Numbered from the stretch's first letter, positions 34,190 through 43,821 are shown. The stretch: 52,222 nucleotides of DNA from DASUKM01 sp036278735 (GCA_036278735.1 DASUKM010000053.1:1-52222); one strand, 5' to 3'. Made by a program: numbers and translations. The notes: a model not told the origin generated them from the sequence alone.

Positions 34190-34855
34190 TCAGGCGCTCA
34201 GTCGATCGACGATGGCGCGCCAGGTCCGCGCCTCGGCCGACTGTTCGGCGGCCAGCGCGGCGCCGACGACCGTGCCGTCCCCGGACGCATTCGACCAGAC
34301 CGGCTGCACCTGCAGATGCAGCCCGATCCCGGCGACCTCGACGTCGAACGTGGACGGCAGCGTTTCCCGGTCGGGCACTTCCAGCCGCAGGCCGCCGTAG
34401 CACACGTCCACGACGGCGGCGGGGCGCCCGGCCACGGTCACGCGAAATCCTCCGACGACGCGCTTGCGCGGCCAGCGGCGCTGGCGCCGGACGCCGTCGA
34501 GCGCCTTGCGCACCGCTTCCAGGAACGGCGCGATCTGCAACGGCTTTCGAATGAACGCCGCACTGTAGCGGCTCGCCTCGAGTTCCATCAACGGTTCGTC
34601 GTACCCGCTGATGATGATGATGGCGATGTCGGGGTGCTCCGCCCGGCACTGCATGACCAGGTGGAGCCCGTTGAACGATCGCAAGCGGACGTCGGTGACG
34701 AGCAGGTCGAAGGCGCTCAGGGCGAGCAGGCGCTTGGCCGCGTCGAACGTCGCCGCGCCGGTCACGTGGTGCCCGGCGTCGCGCAGCATCTCGACGATGC
34801 CCGACAGGGCATGTTCGTCATCGTCGAGCACGAGGATCCGGTAAGGCAGCGTCAT
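34190..34855 (-). CDS. Response regulator with receiver and PilZ-like domains
   Basis: 221 residues from ATG 34855. The receiver domain is about 5-120, with DDD (11-13), phospho-acceptor Asp55 in VTDVRL and FIRKPL. A PilZ-like domain occupies about 128-200: the RRQRRWPRKRVVGGF region resembles the RxxxR c-di-GMP motif and VVDVCYGGLRLEV the (D/N)xSxxG motif, with Cys in place of Ser. It would join phosphorelay to c-di-GMP sensing. No histidine kinase is adjacent. Confidence 0.85.
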   Translation of the reverse strand: MTLPYRILVLDDDEHALSGIVEMLRDAGHHVTGAATFDAAKRLLALSAFDLLVTDVRLRSFNGLHLVMQCRAEHPDIAIIIISGYDEPLMELEASRYSAAFIRKPLQIAPFLEAVRKALDGVRRQRRWPRKRVVGGFRVTVAGRPAAVVDVCYGGLRLEVPDRETLPSTFDVEVAGIGLHLQVQPVWSNASGDGTVVGAALAAEQSAEARTWRAIVDRLSA

Positions 34856-35006
34856 GATCGGGCCGGGAGCGAGCCCAGGGATACCCGGTCGGGATCGCAA
34901 GGACAGTGCCGCGGCCGCCGCCTTGTTTTTCGCGCAATTTCACGCGAGTGCGCGCCGTCAGCGCCACGGATCGGGCGGCCCGCGCACACGATTGCAATCG
35001 GACCGC

Positions 35007-35357
35007 TCAGTGAACGGTGGGGGGCGCGCCGGCGGCCGCGGCGACGACGCGCCGGACCATGGCGTCGAGCCGCGGCTGCTCGATCCCGAACGGCCCGGCG
35101 ACGGCCACGCCCATCGGAATCTCGATCGCGATCACGACCTGATCGTCCATCGGTTCGACGATCCAGCTGAAGCCGCGCAACGCGACATGCCGGTCGGCGG
35201 TGTCCGGATTGCGGAGCCTGTCGATCGCCAGCAGCATGGACTTCAGCACGTGCTCCACGTCGGCGTCCGTCCACTCGGCCGCGGAGGTGGCGTGGTCCAC
35301 CTGCTCCGTGACGGCGTCGTTGCGTTCGCGAAGGACGATTTCGATGTCGAAGGTCAT
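35007..35357 (-). CDS. Hypothetical protein
   Basis: 116 residues from ATG 35357, 13 bp after the crotonase gene. MTFDIEIVLRERNDAVTEQVDH and WTDADVEHVLKSMLLAIDRL suggest a small alpha/beta protein without a signal peptide. I do not recognise the family. Likely part of the leftward operon with the crotonase and YyaL-type genes. Confidence 0.75.
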   Translation of the reverse strand: MTFDIEIVLRERNDAVTEQVDHATSAAEWTDADVEHVLKSMLLAIDRLRNPDTADRHVALRGFSWIVEPMDDQVVIAIEIPMGVAVAGPFGIEQPRLDAMVRRVVAAAAGAPPTVH

Positions 35358-35370
35358 GTCGGTCCAGCAC

Positions 35371-36147
35371 TCAGCGATCGGTCCAGCGTGGGGGCCGCTT
35401 GTCGAGGAAGGCCGCGATCCCTTCAGCGGCATCCGCCGTCTGCATCAGATCCTTCAAGTATAGCCGTTCCAGTTCGGGCAGGACGCCGCGGACATGAGCG
35501 GCAAGACCCAGCCGCGCCGCCGCGGCGGCATACCGGAGTGCCGTCGCGGATCGCGGCGCGAGGTGAAGATCGAACCAGCGCGTCACTTCCGCGTCCAGGC
35601 TGTCGGAGGCGGCGATGAACTCGACGAGGCCCGCGTCGAGCCACTCGGAGGCCGGCCGCGACGCGCCGGTGACGATGGCGCGCGTGGCGCGCGCGGCGCC
35701 GATCCGTACGGGCAGGAGCGCCGAAGCGGCCGGCGGAAACACGCCGAGCGCCACTTCGGGCAACCCCAGCACCGCCGCGTCGGCGGCGAAGACGAAGTCG
35801 CAGGCCAGCGCGAGTTCGAATCCGCCGCCAAGGCAACGGCCTCGAACGATCGCGGCCGTCACGGCGGGCACCGCAAGCAGCCGCTCGATCAACGCATGCA
35901 TCGCCGGAAGCGCGCGATCGATCGCGCCCGGCGCATGCTCGGGCACGCTCGCCCCGAAGCTGAAGTCGTCGCCGGCGCCTTCGATCGTCAACAGCTTGAG
36001 GTGCGGCTGCTCGGCAAGCGCGTCGAGCGCCGTCTCGAGCGCCTGCACCATCTCCAGGGTGATGATGTTCCCCTTGGGGTGGAAGAGGCGGAGGGATGCG
36101 CGCGTGCCCTCGCGGTTGAGCGCGACGTGAACCGGCCCCTCCGTCAT
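35371..36147 (-). CDS. Crotonase-family hydratase, dienoyl-CoA-hydratase-like
   Basis: 258 residues. Crotonase fold with oxyanion segments FSFGASVPEH (62-71) and GRCLGGGFELAL (103-114). FSFGASV, PKGNII and PEVALGVFPPAAS resemble cyclohexa-1,5-diene-1-carbonyl-CoA hydratases of anaerobic benzoyl-CoA degradation more than ordinary FadB-type hydratases (from memory). No benzoyl-CoA reductase is in the window, so the substrate is open. ATGA overlap with the upstream YyaL-type gene. Confidence 0.85.
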   Translation of the reverse strand: MTEGPVHVALNREGTRASLRLFHPKGNIITLEMVQALETALDALAEQPHLKLLTIEGAGDDFSFGASVPEHAPGAIDRALPAMHALIERLLAVPAVTAAIVRGRCLGGGFELALACDFVFAADAAVLGLPEVALGVFPPAASALLPVRIGAARATRAIVTGASRPASEWLDAGLVEFIAASDSLDAEVTRWFDLHLAPRSATALRYAAAAARLGLAAHVRGVLPELERLYLKDLMQTADAAEGIAAFLDKRPPRWTDR

Positions 36148-38285
36148 TCGGCCAGCTGCGCCTCGAGATCCGCGACCGTGGTGACGGGAGCCTGGCAACT
36201 GAAATCGCGGCAGACGTAGGCCGTCGCGCGCGCGTCGCGCATCGCCATGCTGGACACTTCGGGCATCAGGTCCGCGAGCCGGGCGCCCGCCTGTGGCTCG
36301 ATTGGCAGCACGAGGGCAAACGGCCGATAGGCGCGGCCGGCGGCGGCCGTCAGGCGATCGGTGTCCTCGCGGTGATGCGGTCCCACGATGACGACCTGCG
36401 AGGCGCCGGCGTACCACGCGGAGAGCGCCGTGAGCATCATCGGGAGCGTCCGGGCCGCACGGCCGATGCGCAGGCCGTAGCGCGCCAGCGTGCGCTCCGC
36501 CTTCGCGCGGGCGTCGGCGTCGCCGGTGAGATGCGCCAGCGTGATGAGATTCAGCACGGCCACGGAACTGGCCGCCGGCTCCGCGCCGTCGTACTCCTCC
36601 TTGAGCCGCAGCAGCACGCTCGCGTCGTCGCCGGCCGTGCTGAACCAGCCGCCCTCCTCCGGGTCCCAGAATCGTGCATCCATGGCGGCCTGCACGGCTC
36701 GCGCCCAGAGAAGCCAGCCCGGATCGCCGTCGGCCTGGAACAACTCGAGCAGCCCCCACGCGAGGCACGCGTAGTCCTCGGCGTACCCGGCGATGCCGGC
36801 CTCTCCGTCCCGATATCGCCTGAGCAGCCGGCCATCGTCGTGCCACAGGCGATCGCGGACGAAGCGAGCGGCCGCCTGCGCGGCCCCGAGATACCGCGCC
36901 GCACGCGGACCCGGCCCGATGGCGCGTACCGTTCGGGCGAGCGCCGCGATCATCAGGCCGTTCCACGACGTAATCACCTTGTCGTCGAGGTGCGGGCGCA
37001 CACGCGAGGCACGCGCGTCGAACAAGGCCTGACGAATGCGCCCGAGCGCCGCCACGACCTCGTCTGCCGTCTTGCCCGTCGCGGATGCAAGGTCTTCGAT
37101 CGGGACGGCGGCGTACAGGACATTCTGTCCGGCGAATTCTCCCTGCGGATCGGCCGGCGCGTTGCCGCCGGGACGAATGTCGAAGCGGCGCCGGGCGATG
37201 GCCGCGTCGTCGCCGAGCACGCTGTCGATCTCGGCGTCGCTCCAGACGTAGTACGCCCCTTCGCGCTTCTCCGCCGGACCGCCGGCGGCCGCCGGCGCGA
37301 GGCTGTCGGCGTCTTCCGCCGAATAGAAGCCGCCGAGCGGATCGCGCAGATCGCGCAGCACGTACTCGATCGTGTCTTCCGCGACGGCAGCGAAGAACTG
37401 ATCGCCTGTCGCGAGCGACGCCTCGATGTACGCGATCACGAGCTGCGCCTGGTCGTAGAGCATCTTCTCGAAATGCGGCACGCGCCATCCGGCGTCGACG
37501 GCGTAGCGGTGAAAGCCGCCGCCTATCAGATCGCGCATGCCGCCGAGCGCCATCGCGCGGAGCGTGTCGGTGGCCATCAGGCGCGGCGCGTCCGGCGCGC
37601 GTCCGACGCCGCCGCGGCGCCCGAACTCGCGAAGCAGGAAAATCAGCTCGGAGGGACGCGGAAACTTCGGCGCGACGCCGAAGCCGCCGCGCTCACGATC
37701 GAAAGCGGTCTGATACTGCTCGATCGCTTCATCGAGCGCGTCGGGCCCGGCCAGCGCGTGCTCCGGACGTTCGCGGCCGTCGGCCCCCGTGACGGAGCGG
37801 AGCCGGTCGAGCAACTCGGCCGCCGCGAACTCGACGCGCGGCCGGTCCTCGTGCCAGGCGCGCGTGATCTCCTGCAGCAACTCGGCGAATCCCGGACGTC
37901 CCCACCGCGACGCCGGGGGAAAGTACGTACCCCCGTAGAACGGCTTCAACTGCGGCGTCAGAAACACGGTCATCGGCCATCCGCCGGACCCCGTCGTCGC
38001 CTGCACGAATGCCATGTAGACGCGGTCCACGTCCGGCCGCTCCTCGCGATCCACCTTGATGGAGACGAACATGTCGTTCAACTGCTTCGCGATCGCGGGA
38101 TCCTCGAACGACTCGTGCGCCATCACGTGGCACCAGTGGCACGTGGAATAGCCGATCGACAGGAAGATGGGCTTGTTCTCGGCGCGCGCTTTCTCGAACG
38201 CCTCCTCGCCCCACGGGTACCACTGCACCGGATTGCCCGCATGCTGGAGGAGATACGGGCTGCGCTCGCGCGCCAGGCGGTTCAT
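36144..38285 (-). CDS. YyaL/DUF255-type thioredoxin-domain protein
   Basis: 713 residues, the usual length. The N-terminus MNRLARERSPYLLQHAGNPVQWYPWGEEAF and the redox motif CHWCHVM (Cys49, Cys52) mark the thioredoxin-like domain, and GGWPMTVFLTPQLKPFYGGTYFP follows. Residues ~190-650 form an alpha/alpha barrel related to glycosidases/epimerases, and the C-terminus is AYVCRDFSCQAPV. Biochemical function unclear. First gene of the leftward operon; its start faces a G-rich low-complexity tract. Confidence 0.92.
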   Translation of the reverse strand: MNRLARERSPYLLQHAGNPVQWYPWGEEAFEKARAENKPIFLSIGYSTCHWCHVMAHESFEDPAIAKQLNDMFVSIKVDREERPDVDRVYMAFVQATTGSGGWPMTVFLTPQLKPFYGGTYFPPASRWGRPGFAELLQEITRAWHEDRPRVEFAAAELLDRLRSVTGADGRERPEHALAGPDALDEAIEQYQTAFDRERGGFGVAPKFPRPSELIFLLREFGRRGGVGRAPDAPRLMATDTLRAMALGGMRDLIGGGFHRYAVDAGWRVPHFEKMLYDQAQLVIAYIEASLATGDQFFAAVAEDTIEYVLRDLRDPLGGFYSAEDADSLAPAAAGGPAEKREGAYYVWSDAEIDSVLGDDAAIARRRFDIRPGGNAPADPQGEFAGQNVLYAAVPIEDLASATGKTADEVVAALGRIRQALFDARASRVRPHLDDKVITSWNGLMIAALARTVRAIGPGPRAARYLGAAQAAARFVRDRLWHDDGRLLRRYRDGEAGIAGYAEDYACLAWGLLELFQADGDPGWLLWARAVQAAMDARFWDPEEGGWFSTAGDDASVLLRLKEEYDGAEPAASSVAVLNLITLAHLTGDADARAKAERTLARYGLRIGRAARTLPMMLTALSAWYAGASQVVIVGPHHREDTDRLTAAAGRAYRPFALVLPIEPQAGARLADLMPEVSSMAMRDARATAYVCRDFSCQAPVTTVADLEAQLAE

Positions 38286-38287
38286 CT

Positions 38288-38472
38288 GTTCATTCTATCG
38301 GAGGGCGGAGGGCGGGGGGCGGAGGGCGGAGGGGCGGAGGGGCGGAGGGCGGGGGGCCGGAGCGCGGGACGCGGAGTGCAAAGCGCGGGGGGCGCGGAGT
38401 GCGGGGCGCGGAGCGCCGGGGGCGGGGCGCCGGACGCGGGGCGTGGGGCGCGGAGGGCGGGGGGCGGGATGG
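38288..38472. repeat. G-rich low-complexity tract
   Basis: About 185 bp of degenerate GGAGGGC, GGGGCGG and GGGGCGC units between the YyaL-type gene and array 5. The G-rich strand is +, with many runs of three or more G, so G-quadruplex folding is possible. No gene is seen. Confidence 0.75.
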
Positions 38473-38514
38473 TGGGTGACGGATCCCTACCGATGTAACC
38501 GCACCTTCCGTCTC

Positions 38515-38791
38515 TGTCCGTGTGGTCCGTGGCCTCCGTGTGTTCCGTGGCCTCCGTGTGTTCCGTGGCCCTCCGTGTGTTCCGTGGCCCTCCGTGTGTT
38601 CCGTGGCCTCCGTGCGTTCCGTGGCCCTCCGTGTGGTCCGTGGCCTCCGTGTGTTCCGTGGCCTCCGTGTGATCCGTGGCCCTCCGTGTGGTCCGTGGCC
38701 TCCGTGTGATCCGTGGCCCTCCGTGTGGTCGGTGGCCTCCGTGTGTTCCGTGGCCTCCGTGTGTTCCGTGTGGTCCGTGGCCGTGGCCGTG
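38515..38791. repeat. TCCGTG tandem repeat array 5
   Basis: About 275 bp of TCCGTG cores spaced 9-11 bp (units CTCCGTGTG, TTCCGTGGC, CCTCCGTGTGG), core on the + strand. It fills the divergent gap up to 15 bp before the ABC ATPase start codon, so the -35 region of that gene is array sequence. Confidence 0.92.
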
Positions 38792-38792
38792 G

Positions 38793-38798
38793 CACAAT
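38793..38798 (+). promoter_or_regulatory. Possible -10 element of the ABC exporter operon
   Basis: CACAAT, a weak match to TATAAT, ends eight bases before the ATG at 38807 and directly follows array 5. If used, the mRNA is almost leaderless. Confidence 0.25.
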
Positions 38799-38806
38799 GC
38801 AGCGGC

Positions 38807-39562
38807 ATGGAACTGGCGGTCGAAACGCGGGCGCTGAGGCGGGTGTTCGGGTCCGTGCGGGCCGTCGACGGGATCGACCTGCAGGTGCCCGCCGCCAGCT
38901 TCTACGGGTTCCTCGGCCCGAACGGCGCGGGCAAGTCGACGACGATCAAGTGCCTGACGGGCCTGCTGCGGCCTTCCGGGGGCGAGATGCGAATCCTCGG
39001 GATCGATCCCATCGCGGACCCCGTCGCCGTCAAACGGCGCGTCGGGGTCGTGCCGGAAGACCTGGCGCTGTTCGACCGCCTGACGGCGCGGGAAATGCTG
39101 ACGTTCGTCGGCCAGGTACACGGCCTGCCCGCGGATGTGTTCAAGTCCCGCTCGGCCGACCTGCTCGCCGTCATGGACCTCGGCCACGCCGGCGATACGC
39201 TCGTCACCGATTTCTCGCACGGGATGCGGAAGAAGCTCGCGCTCGCCGCCGCGCTGCTGCCCGCCCCCCGGCTGCTGTTCCTCGACGAGCCGTTCGAGGG
39301 GATCGACGCCGTCGCTTCGCGGCAGATCAAGGATCTGCTCCTCGCCTTCGTCGCACGCGGCGGCACGATCTTCCTGACCTCGCACATCCTCGAGCTCGTC
39401 GAGCGCCTCTCGACCCACATCGGCGTCATCGCGCACGGTCAGCTCGTCGCGCAGGGGCCCATCGAGCAGGTGCGGGCGGGCGACGGCGCCAAGACGCTCG
39501 AGGAGTTGTTCATCGACCTGGTCGGCGGCGAACGGCCGGCGGTCGATCTCGACTGGATCTGA
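38807..39562 (+). CDS. ABC transporter ATPase (CcmA/NatA-like)
   Basis: 251 residues: Walker A GPNGAGKST (37-45), Q-loop region VVPEDLALF, a signature-like FSHGMRKKLALAAALL, Walker B LLFLDEPFEGID and H-loop SHILE. The signature reads SHGM rather than SGGQ, as in several CcmA/DrrA-type exporters. Permease encoded 5 bp downstream. The substrate cannot be inferred. Confidence 0.92.
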   Translation: MELAVETRALRRVFGSVRAVDGIDLQVPAASFYGFLGPNGAGKSTTIKCLTGLLRPSGGEMRILGIDPIADPVAVKRRVGVVPEDLALFDRLTAREMLTFVGQVHGLPADVFKSRSADLLAVMDLGHAGDTLVTDFSHGMRKKLALAAALLPAPRLLFLDEPFEGIDAVASRQIKDLLLAFVARGGTIFLTSHILELVERLSTHIGVIAHGQLVAQGPIEQVRAGDGAKTLEELFIDLVGGERPAVDLDWI

Positions 39563-39567
39563 CGACC

Positions 39568-41244
39568 ATGGTCCGGATCTTCCGCGCGTTCGCGTGGCTG
39601 CGCTGGCGGGTGCTGGTCAATTCGCTCGAACGCACGAGCGCCCGCGATCGACTGGAACGGCTGTCGGTCGCGACCGAAAAGCTGGCCCCGCTGCTCACGC
39701 TGATCCTGCTGGTGCCGTCGTGCGTCGGGGTCGCCGTGCTCGGGTTCGCCGCCGGCTACGGCCGCGCCACCGGCGCGTGGGTCCTGCCCGCCGAGCTCCT
39801 CCGCTACCTGCTGCTGCTTGCGACCGCGATGGCCGTGTTCGGACCGATTGTCCTGCCGAGCCACGAGGGGGACAACGCGGTCCGGCTCCTGCTGCTCCCG
39901 ATTTCGCGCGGTCTGCTGTACACCTCGCAGCTCACCGGCAACTTCGTCGATCCGTGGGTCCTGCTGCCGCTGCCGATCGTCGTGATGGTGCCCGCCGGGC
40001 TCGCGGCGGGCGGCCGGGTCGGCACAGCCGCCATCGCGCTGGCCGCCGGCATCCTGCTGGTCGTGCTCCTCGCCGCGCTGACGTCGCTCACCGCCTCGGT
40101 CATTCACCTCCTGCTGCGGAATCGGCGGCGCGGCGACATGGTGATGCTGCTCATCGTGCTCGTACTGCCGCTGGTCGGCCTCATGCCGATCATGCTGCAC
40201 GAGGGAGCCCGGCCTGCGGCTCGCACGGTTCCAACCGTCACGCTGCCCCGCCCCGGGACGGCACCCGCCTGGTCCACCTCGGCCGCGAGACTTGCCCCGT
40301 CGGAGCTGTACACGCGCGCGATGACGCCCGCGGCGCGGCGGCGGGTGCCGTTGGGGCTGTTGGCGTGGCTCAGCCTCATCACCGCCGGCGTCATCGCGCT
40401 TGGATACGCCGCGTTCGGGCGGCTGCTCGACATGCCGGCCTCCGTCGGGGCGCGCCGCGGAGGGCGGCTGGGCGGCGTCTGGGGACGCACGCTGCCGCTC
40501 ATCGGACCCGCGGCCAGCGCCGTCGCGTTCACGCAGTTCCGTCTCGCGCTGCGGACGCCGCGCGGCCGATCGATTCTGGCCGGACCGGTCCTGATGTTCA
40601 GCGTGTTCTCGTTGATGATGTACCGCAGCGGGGTGATGCGGCTCGGCCGGTTTACGCTCGCCAACGGCCTGGGGCTCGCGACGTTCGGCTGCTTCATCTG
40701 CCTGTTTGCGATCCTGCCGCTCGCCGCGAATCAATTCGCCATCGATCGTGCCGGCTTCACGCGCCAGATGCTCGCGCCGATCAGCGTCGGGCAACTGCTC
40801 GCGGGCAAGGCCGTGGGCAACGCGCTGGTCGCGGCAACTCCGGCGGTGTGCTGCTACGCGCTCGCCGGCCTGCTGTTTCGCGGCAGCCAGCCGGCACTGT
40901 GGGCCGCGCTGCCGATCGCGCTGGTCGCGACGTATCTGCTCATGGCGCCCGCCGCGGCGGCGCTCTCCGCGCTGTTTCCGCGCGCCGTCGACCTGAACAG
41001 CATCGGCCATGCGAGCAACGCGCATCAGGCGGCGGCCCTTCTCGCGCTCGTCGCGTTCATCGCGTCGGCCGTGCCGCCGGCGCTCCTGACGCTGCTCGCC
41101 CTCTCCGTCCTGAAGCGGCCGGCGATCGCGCCGCTGCTTCTGCTGGGGTGGTGCGGCGTCGCGTACCTCGCCTCCCGCGCGCTCTTCGTGCCGGTGCGCC
41201 GTCTGGTCGCCCGCCGGTGCGAAGCGCTCGCGCAGTACTACTGA
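39568..41244 (+). CDS. ABC-2-like exporter permease
   Basis: 558 residues with about 12 hydrophobic segments, e.g. LLTLILLVPSCVGVAVLGFA, LLRYLLLLATAMAVFGPIVL and VLMFSVFSLMMY. Too divergent to place in a named subfamily. Adjacent to its ATPase with a 5-bp gap, giving a two-gene exporter; two halves of similar layout could make one chain act as a full membrane domain (inferred). Confidence 0.85.
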   Translation: MVRIFRAFAWLRWRVLVNSLERTSARDRLERLSVATEKLAPLLTLILLVPSCVGVAVLGFAAGYGRATGAWVLPAELLRYLLLLATAMAVFGPIVLPSHEGDNAVRLLLLPISRGLLYTSQLTGNFVDPWVLLPLPIVVMVPAGLAAGGRVGTAAIALAAGILLVVLLAALTSLTASVIHLLLRNRRRGDMVMLLIVLVLPLVGLMPIMLHEGARPAARTVPTVTLPRPGTAPAWSTSAARLAPSELYTRAMTPAARRRVPLGLLAWLSLITAGVIALGYAAFGRLLDMPASVGARRGGRLGGVWGRTLPLIGPAASAVAFTQFRLALRTPRGRSILAGPVLMFSVFSLMMYRSGVMRLGRFTLANGLGLATFGCFICLFAILPLAANQFAIDRAGFTRQMLAPISVGQLLAGKAVGNALVAATPAVCCYALAGLLFRGSQPALWAALPIALVATYLLMAPAAAALSALFPRAVDLNSIGHASNAHQAAALLALVAFIASAVPPALLTLLALSVLKRPAIAPLLLLGWCGVAYLASRALFVPVRRLVARRCEALAQYY

Positions 41245-41273
41245 CGGGCACGGCGCTTGCTGCCATCGAGGGC

Positions 41274-42773
41274 GTGCCGGCGCGCACCCCCTCTCTCCGC
41301 CGCTTGATGAAGCGCACGTTCGGCCTCGACGCGTACCGTCCCGGCCAGCAGGACGTCGTCGACGCCGTCGTCGGAGGACACGATACGATCGCGATCATGC
41401 CGACGGGGGCCGGCAAGTCGCTGTGCTATCAGTTGCCGGCCCTGCACCTGCCCGGGACGACGATCGTCGTGTCGCCGCTGATCGCCCTCATGAAGGATCA
41501 GGCCGACAAGCTTCGCGAGTTGAACGTCTCCGCGCGCGAGGTGAACTCGACCATCCCGGACCGCGACGTCCAGGCGACGCTCGACGATCTGCCCAACGGC
41601 CGCGTCGACTTCGTGTTCACGACACCCGAGCGCCTCGAAGACGCCAGCTTCGTGCGCGCGCTCGCCGCGACGACCATCGACCTCTTCGTCGTCGACGAAG
41701 CGCATTGCATTTCGACCTGGGGGCACGATTTCCGGCCGGCGTTCCTGTCGCTGGGTGACGCCGTACGGACGCTCGGGCACCCGCCGGTGCTGGCCCTGAC
41801 GGCGACCGCCACCGACCACGTGATCGAAGACGTGCGCGAGCAACTCGGGCTGCGCGAACCGACGATCGTCGATCTCGGGGTGTACCGCCCCAACCTGCAC
41901 TACCGCGTCGAGCGGACGCCAAGCGAGGTCAGCAAGCAGCGCCGCCTCGTCGAGGTGCTGCACGCCAGCGACGGCCAGGGCATCGTCTACGTGGCGACCG
42001 TGAAGCACGCCGTCGCCGTGTCGCGCCTGCTCGAGGGGGAAGGGATCGAGGCGGCGGTGTACCACGGGCGCCTCGCCGCGCGCACGCGCCGAGAGACGCA
42101 GGATCGCTTCATGGCGGGGGAATTGAAAGCGATCGTGGCGACCAATGCGTTCGGCATGGGGATCGACAAAGCCGACGTGCGGTTCGTGATCCACTACGAC
42201 ATGCCCGGCTCGCTCGAGGCGTACTATCAGGAATCGGGACGCGCCGGACGCGACGGCCTGGCCGCCGAGGGGGTGCTCCTGTATCGGCTGGAGGATCGGC
42301 GCACCCAGCAGTTCTTCATGGGCGGCCGGCATCCGGGCGTCGAGGCGATCCTGGCGGTGCGCGAAGCGCTCTGCCGAACGGGAGCCGCCGACGCGCCGGT
42401 CCCACGCGCACGGCTGGTCAGCGAGACGCCGGGCGTGCCCCGCACGAAGGTGCGCTCGATCCTGGCGATGATGAAAACGTTGAAGCTGGTGCGCGAGCTG
42501 AAGGGCGCGCGCTACTCGCTGCTCGCGGCAGACGTGCCGCTCGAACGGATCGAGGCGGTCGTCGCCGAGTACACGGCGCGGCAGGAGGCCGACCGGGAGA
42601 AACTCGAACGGATGGCGCTGTACGGGCAGAGCGCGCAATGCCGCTGGAAGCTGCTCCTCGACTACTTCGGAGAGGCCGGCGATTTCGACAGGTGCGGCGT
42701 CTGCGACAACTGCCTGCACCCGCCGGAGGCCGCGATCGCGCCGCCGCCGCCCGCCGCGGTCCTCCAGACCTGA
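41274..42773 (+). CDS. recQ: RecQ-family ATP-dependent DNA helicase
   Basis: 499 residues from GTG 41274, chosen because the conserved LRRLMKRTFGLDAYRPGQQ would be cut by the ATG at 41307. Walker A MPTGAGKS, DEAHCIS box, TATAT, and motif VI QESGRAGRDG are intact. The RecQ zinc-binding region CRWKLLLDYFGE ... CGVCDNC is present. There is no HRDC domain; the C-terminus ends after a Pro/Ala tail, like short RecQ forms. Acts in recombination repair. Stop is 2 bp from the convergent anti-sigma gene. Confidence 0.93.
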   Translation: MPARTPSLRRLMKRTFGLDAYRPGQQDVVDAVVGGHDTIAIMPTGAGKSLCYQLPALHLPGTTIVVSPLIALMKDQADKLRELNVSAREVNSTIPDRDVQATLDDLPNGRVDFVFTTPERLEDASFVRALAATTIDLFVVDEAHCISTWGHDFRPAFLSLGDAVRTLGHPPVLALTATATDHVIEDVREQLGLREPTIVDLGVYRPNLHYRVERTPSEVSKQRRLVEVLHASDGQGIVYVATVKHAVAVSRLLEGEGIEAAVYHGRLAARTRRETQDRFMAGELKAIVATNAFGMGIDKADVRFVIHYDMPGSLEAYYQESGRAGRDGLAAEGVLLYRLEDRRTQQFFMGGRHPGVEAILAVREALCRTGAADAPVPRARLVSETPGVPRTKVRSILAMMKTLKLVRELKGARYSLLAADVPLERIEAVVAEYTARQEADREKLERMALYGQSAQCRWKLLLDYFGEAGDFDRCGVCDNCLHPPEAAIAPPPPAAVLQT

Positions 42774-42775
42774 CG

Positions 42776-43270
42776 CTACAGCGTCAACTTCCGCTCCGCC
42801 CACCACCACACCGCGAGCGCCGTCAACAGCAGCCCCGCGCCGAACACATACGTGCGGACCGCCGGGGCGGCCCTCGTCTGCAGCCTGGAGGCGAGTTCGT
42901 TCGCCCGCGCGAACGCGGCGACCCCGACCGTCATCACGCCCGTCAGATTCACGAGCGCCAGCACGCCCCCGACGATGAGGACGAGGCCGAAGAGGATGGC
43001 GGCGTTGAACAGGCGATCGACCTGCTGCTCCGAGCGCCACTGCTCGCGGCGGATGCGCCCAAGCGTGGCGGCCGTGAAGCGGGCGGGCGCGGAGGGGGCC
43101 GGACGCACCGCGAGCGCCTCCTCGATCCGCCGCGCCGAGGCCAGCGCGGCCGAGCAGCGCGGACACGCCTCGAGGTGCGCGCGCCACGCCGCCGACGGCG
43201 GGGCCTCGCCGGCCGCCACCGCCTCGACGCCGGCGAGCACGTCGTCACAGGCGAGGGAATCGTGGGTCAC
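42776..43270 (-). CDS. Anti-sigma factor with zinc motif
   Basis: 164 residues from GTG 43270, chosen for the 4-bp GTGA overlap with the ECF gene. HLEACPRC gives the H32-x3-C36-x2-C39 ZAS motif. Two membrane helices (about 88-110 and 140-160, TYVFGAGLLLTALAVWWWA) follow. It should hold the ECF factor at the membrane until a signal releases it (known for the family). Confidence 0.88.
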   Translation of the reverse strand: MTHDSLACDDVLAGVEAVAAGEAPPSAAWRAHLEACPRCSAALASARRIEEALAVRPAPSAPARFTAATLGRIRREQWRSEQQVDRLFNAAILFGLVLIVGGVLALVNLTGVMTVGVAAFARANELASRLQTRAAPAVRTYVFGAGLLLTALAVWWWAERKLTL

Positions 43271-43809
43271 ACGTCGTCCGTCAACAGCTCCCGCAGCCGG
43301 CGCTTGGCACGGTACAGATGCGTCTTCACCGTTCCCAGCGGCAGGTCGAGCGCCGCCGCCAGCGCCTCGTACTGGATGCCCTGCAAGTAATGTGCGGCCA
43401 CCAGTACTCGATATTGTTCCGGAAGCTGCGCGATCGCCTTGTCGAGCCGATCGCGCAGCTCCAGGTCGTCGAAGGCCCGGTCGCGCGTCCCGGGCTCGAG
43501 GGGCCGATCGCCGGCGCCGGTGTCGAGCGAACGCTCGAGGCGCGGCCGGCTGCGCGCCTGCGCGCAGACGTTGGCGACGATCCGGTAAATCCACGTCGAG
43601 AGGCGCGCTTCGCCGCGAAAATACGGCAGGCCACGATGCACCTTCAGGAACACGTCCTGCGCCAGATCCTCGGCATGCGCCCGGTCGGGCGCGAGGCGCC
43701 AGACCATGCCGAACACGAGGTCCTTGTACTGATCCACCAGCTCGGCGAACGCGCGGTCGTCGCCGCCGCGGCAGCGCGCAATCAGCGCGTCTTCGTCGAG
43801 CTCGGGCAT
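43267..43809 (-). CDS. ECF-type RNA polymerase sigma factor
   Basis: 180 residues from ATG 43809. Region 2 is about 15-85 (DRAFAELVDQYKDLVFGMVW, AEDLAQDVFLKVHRGL) and region 4 about 120-172 (IAQLPEQYRVLVAAHYLQGI, LDLPLGTVKTHLYRAKRRLR). Coupled to the anti-sigma gene. The upstream gap holds mirrored GAAAC-N19-TCTAAT motifs pointing at this gene and at the divergent membrane protein gene, suggesting autoregulation. Confidence 0.94.
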   Translation of the reverse strand: MPELDEDALIARCRGGDDRAFAELVDQYKDLVFGMVWRLAPDRAHAEDLAQDVFLKVHRGLPYFRGEARLSTWIYRIVANVCAQARSRPRLERSLDTGAGDRPLEPGTRDRAFDDLELRDRLDKAIAQLPEQYRVLVAAHYLQGIQYEALAAALDLPLGTVKTHLYRAKRRLRELLTDDV

Positions 43810-43821
43810 CCGCTCCCTGTG

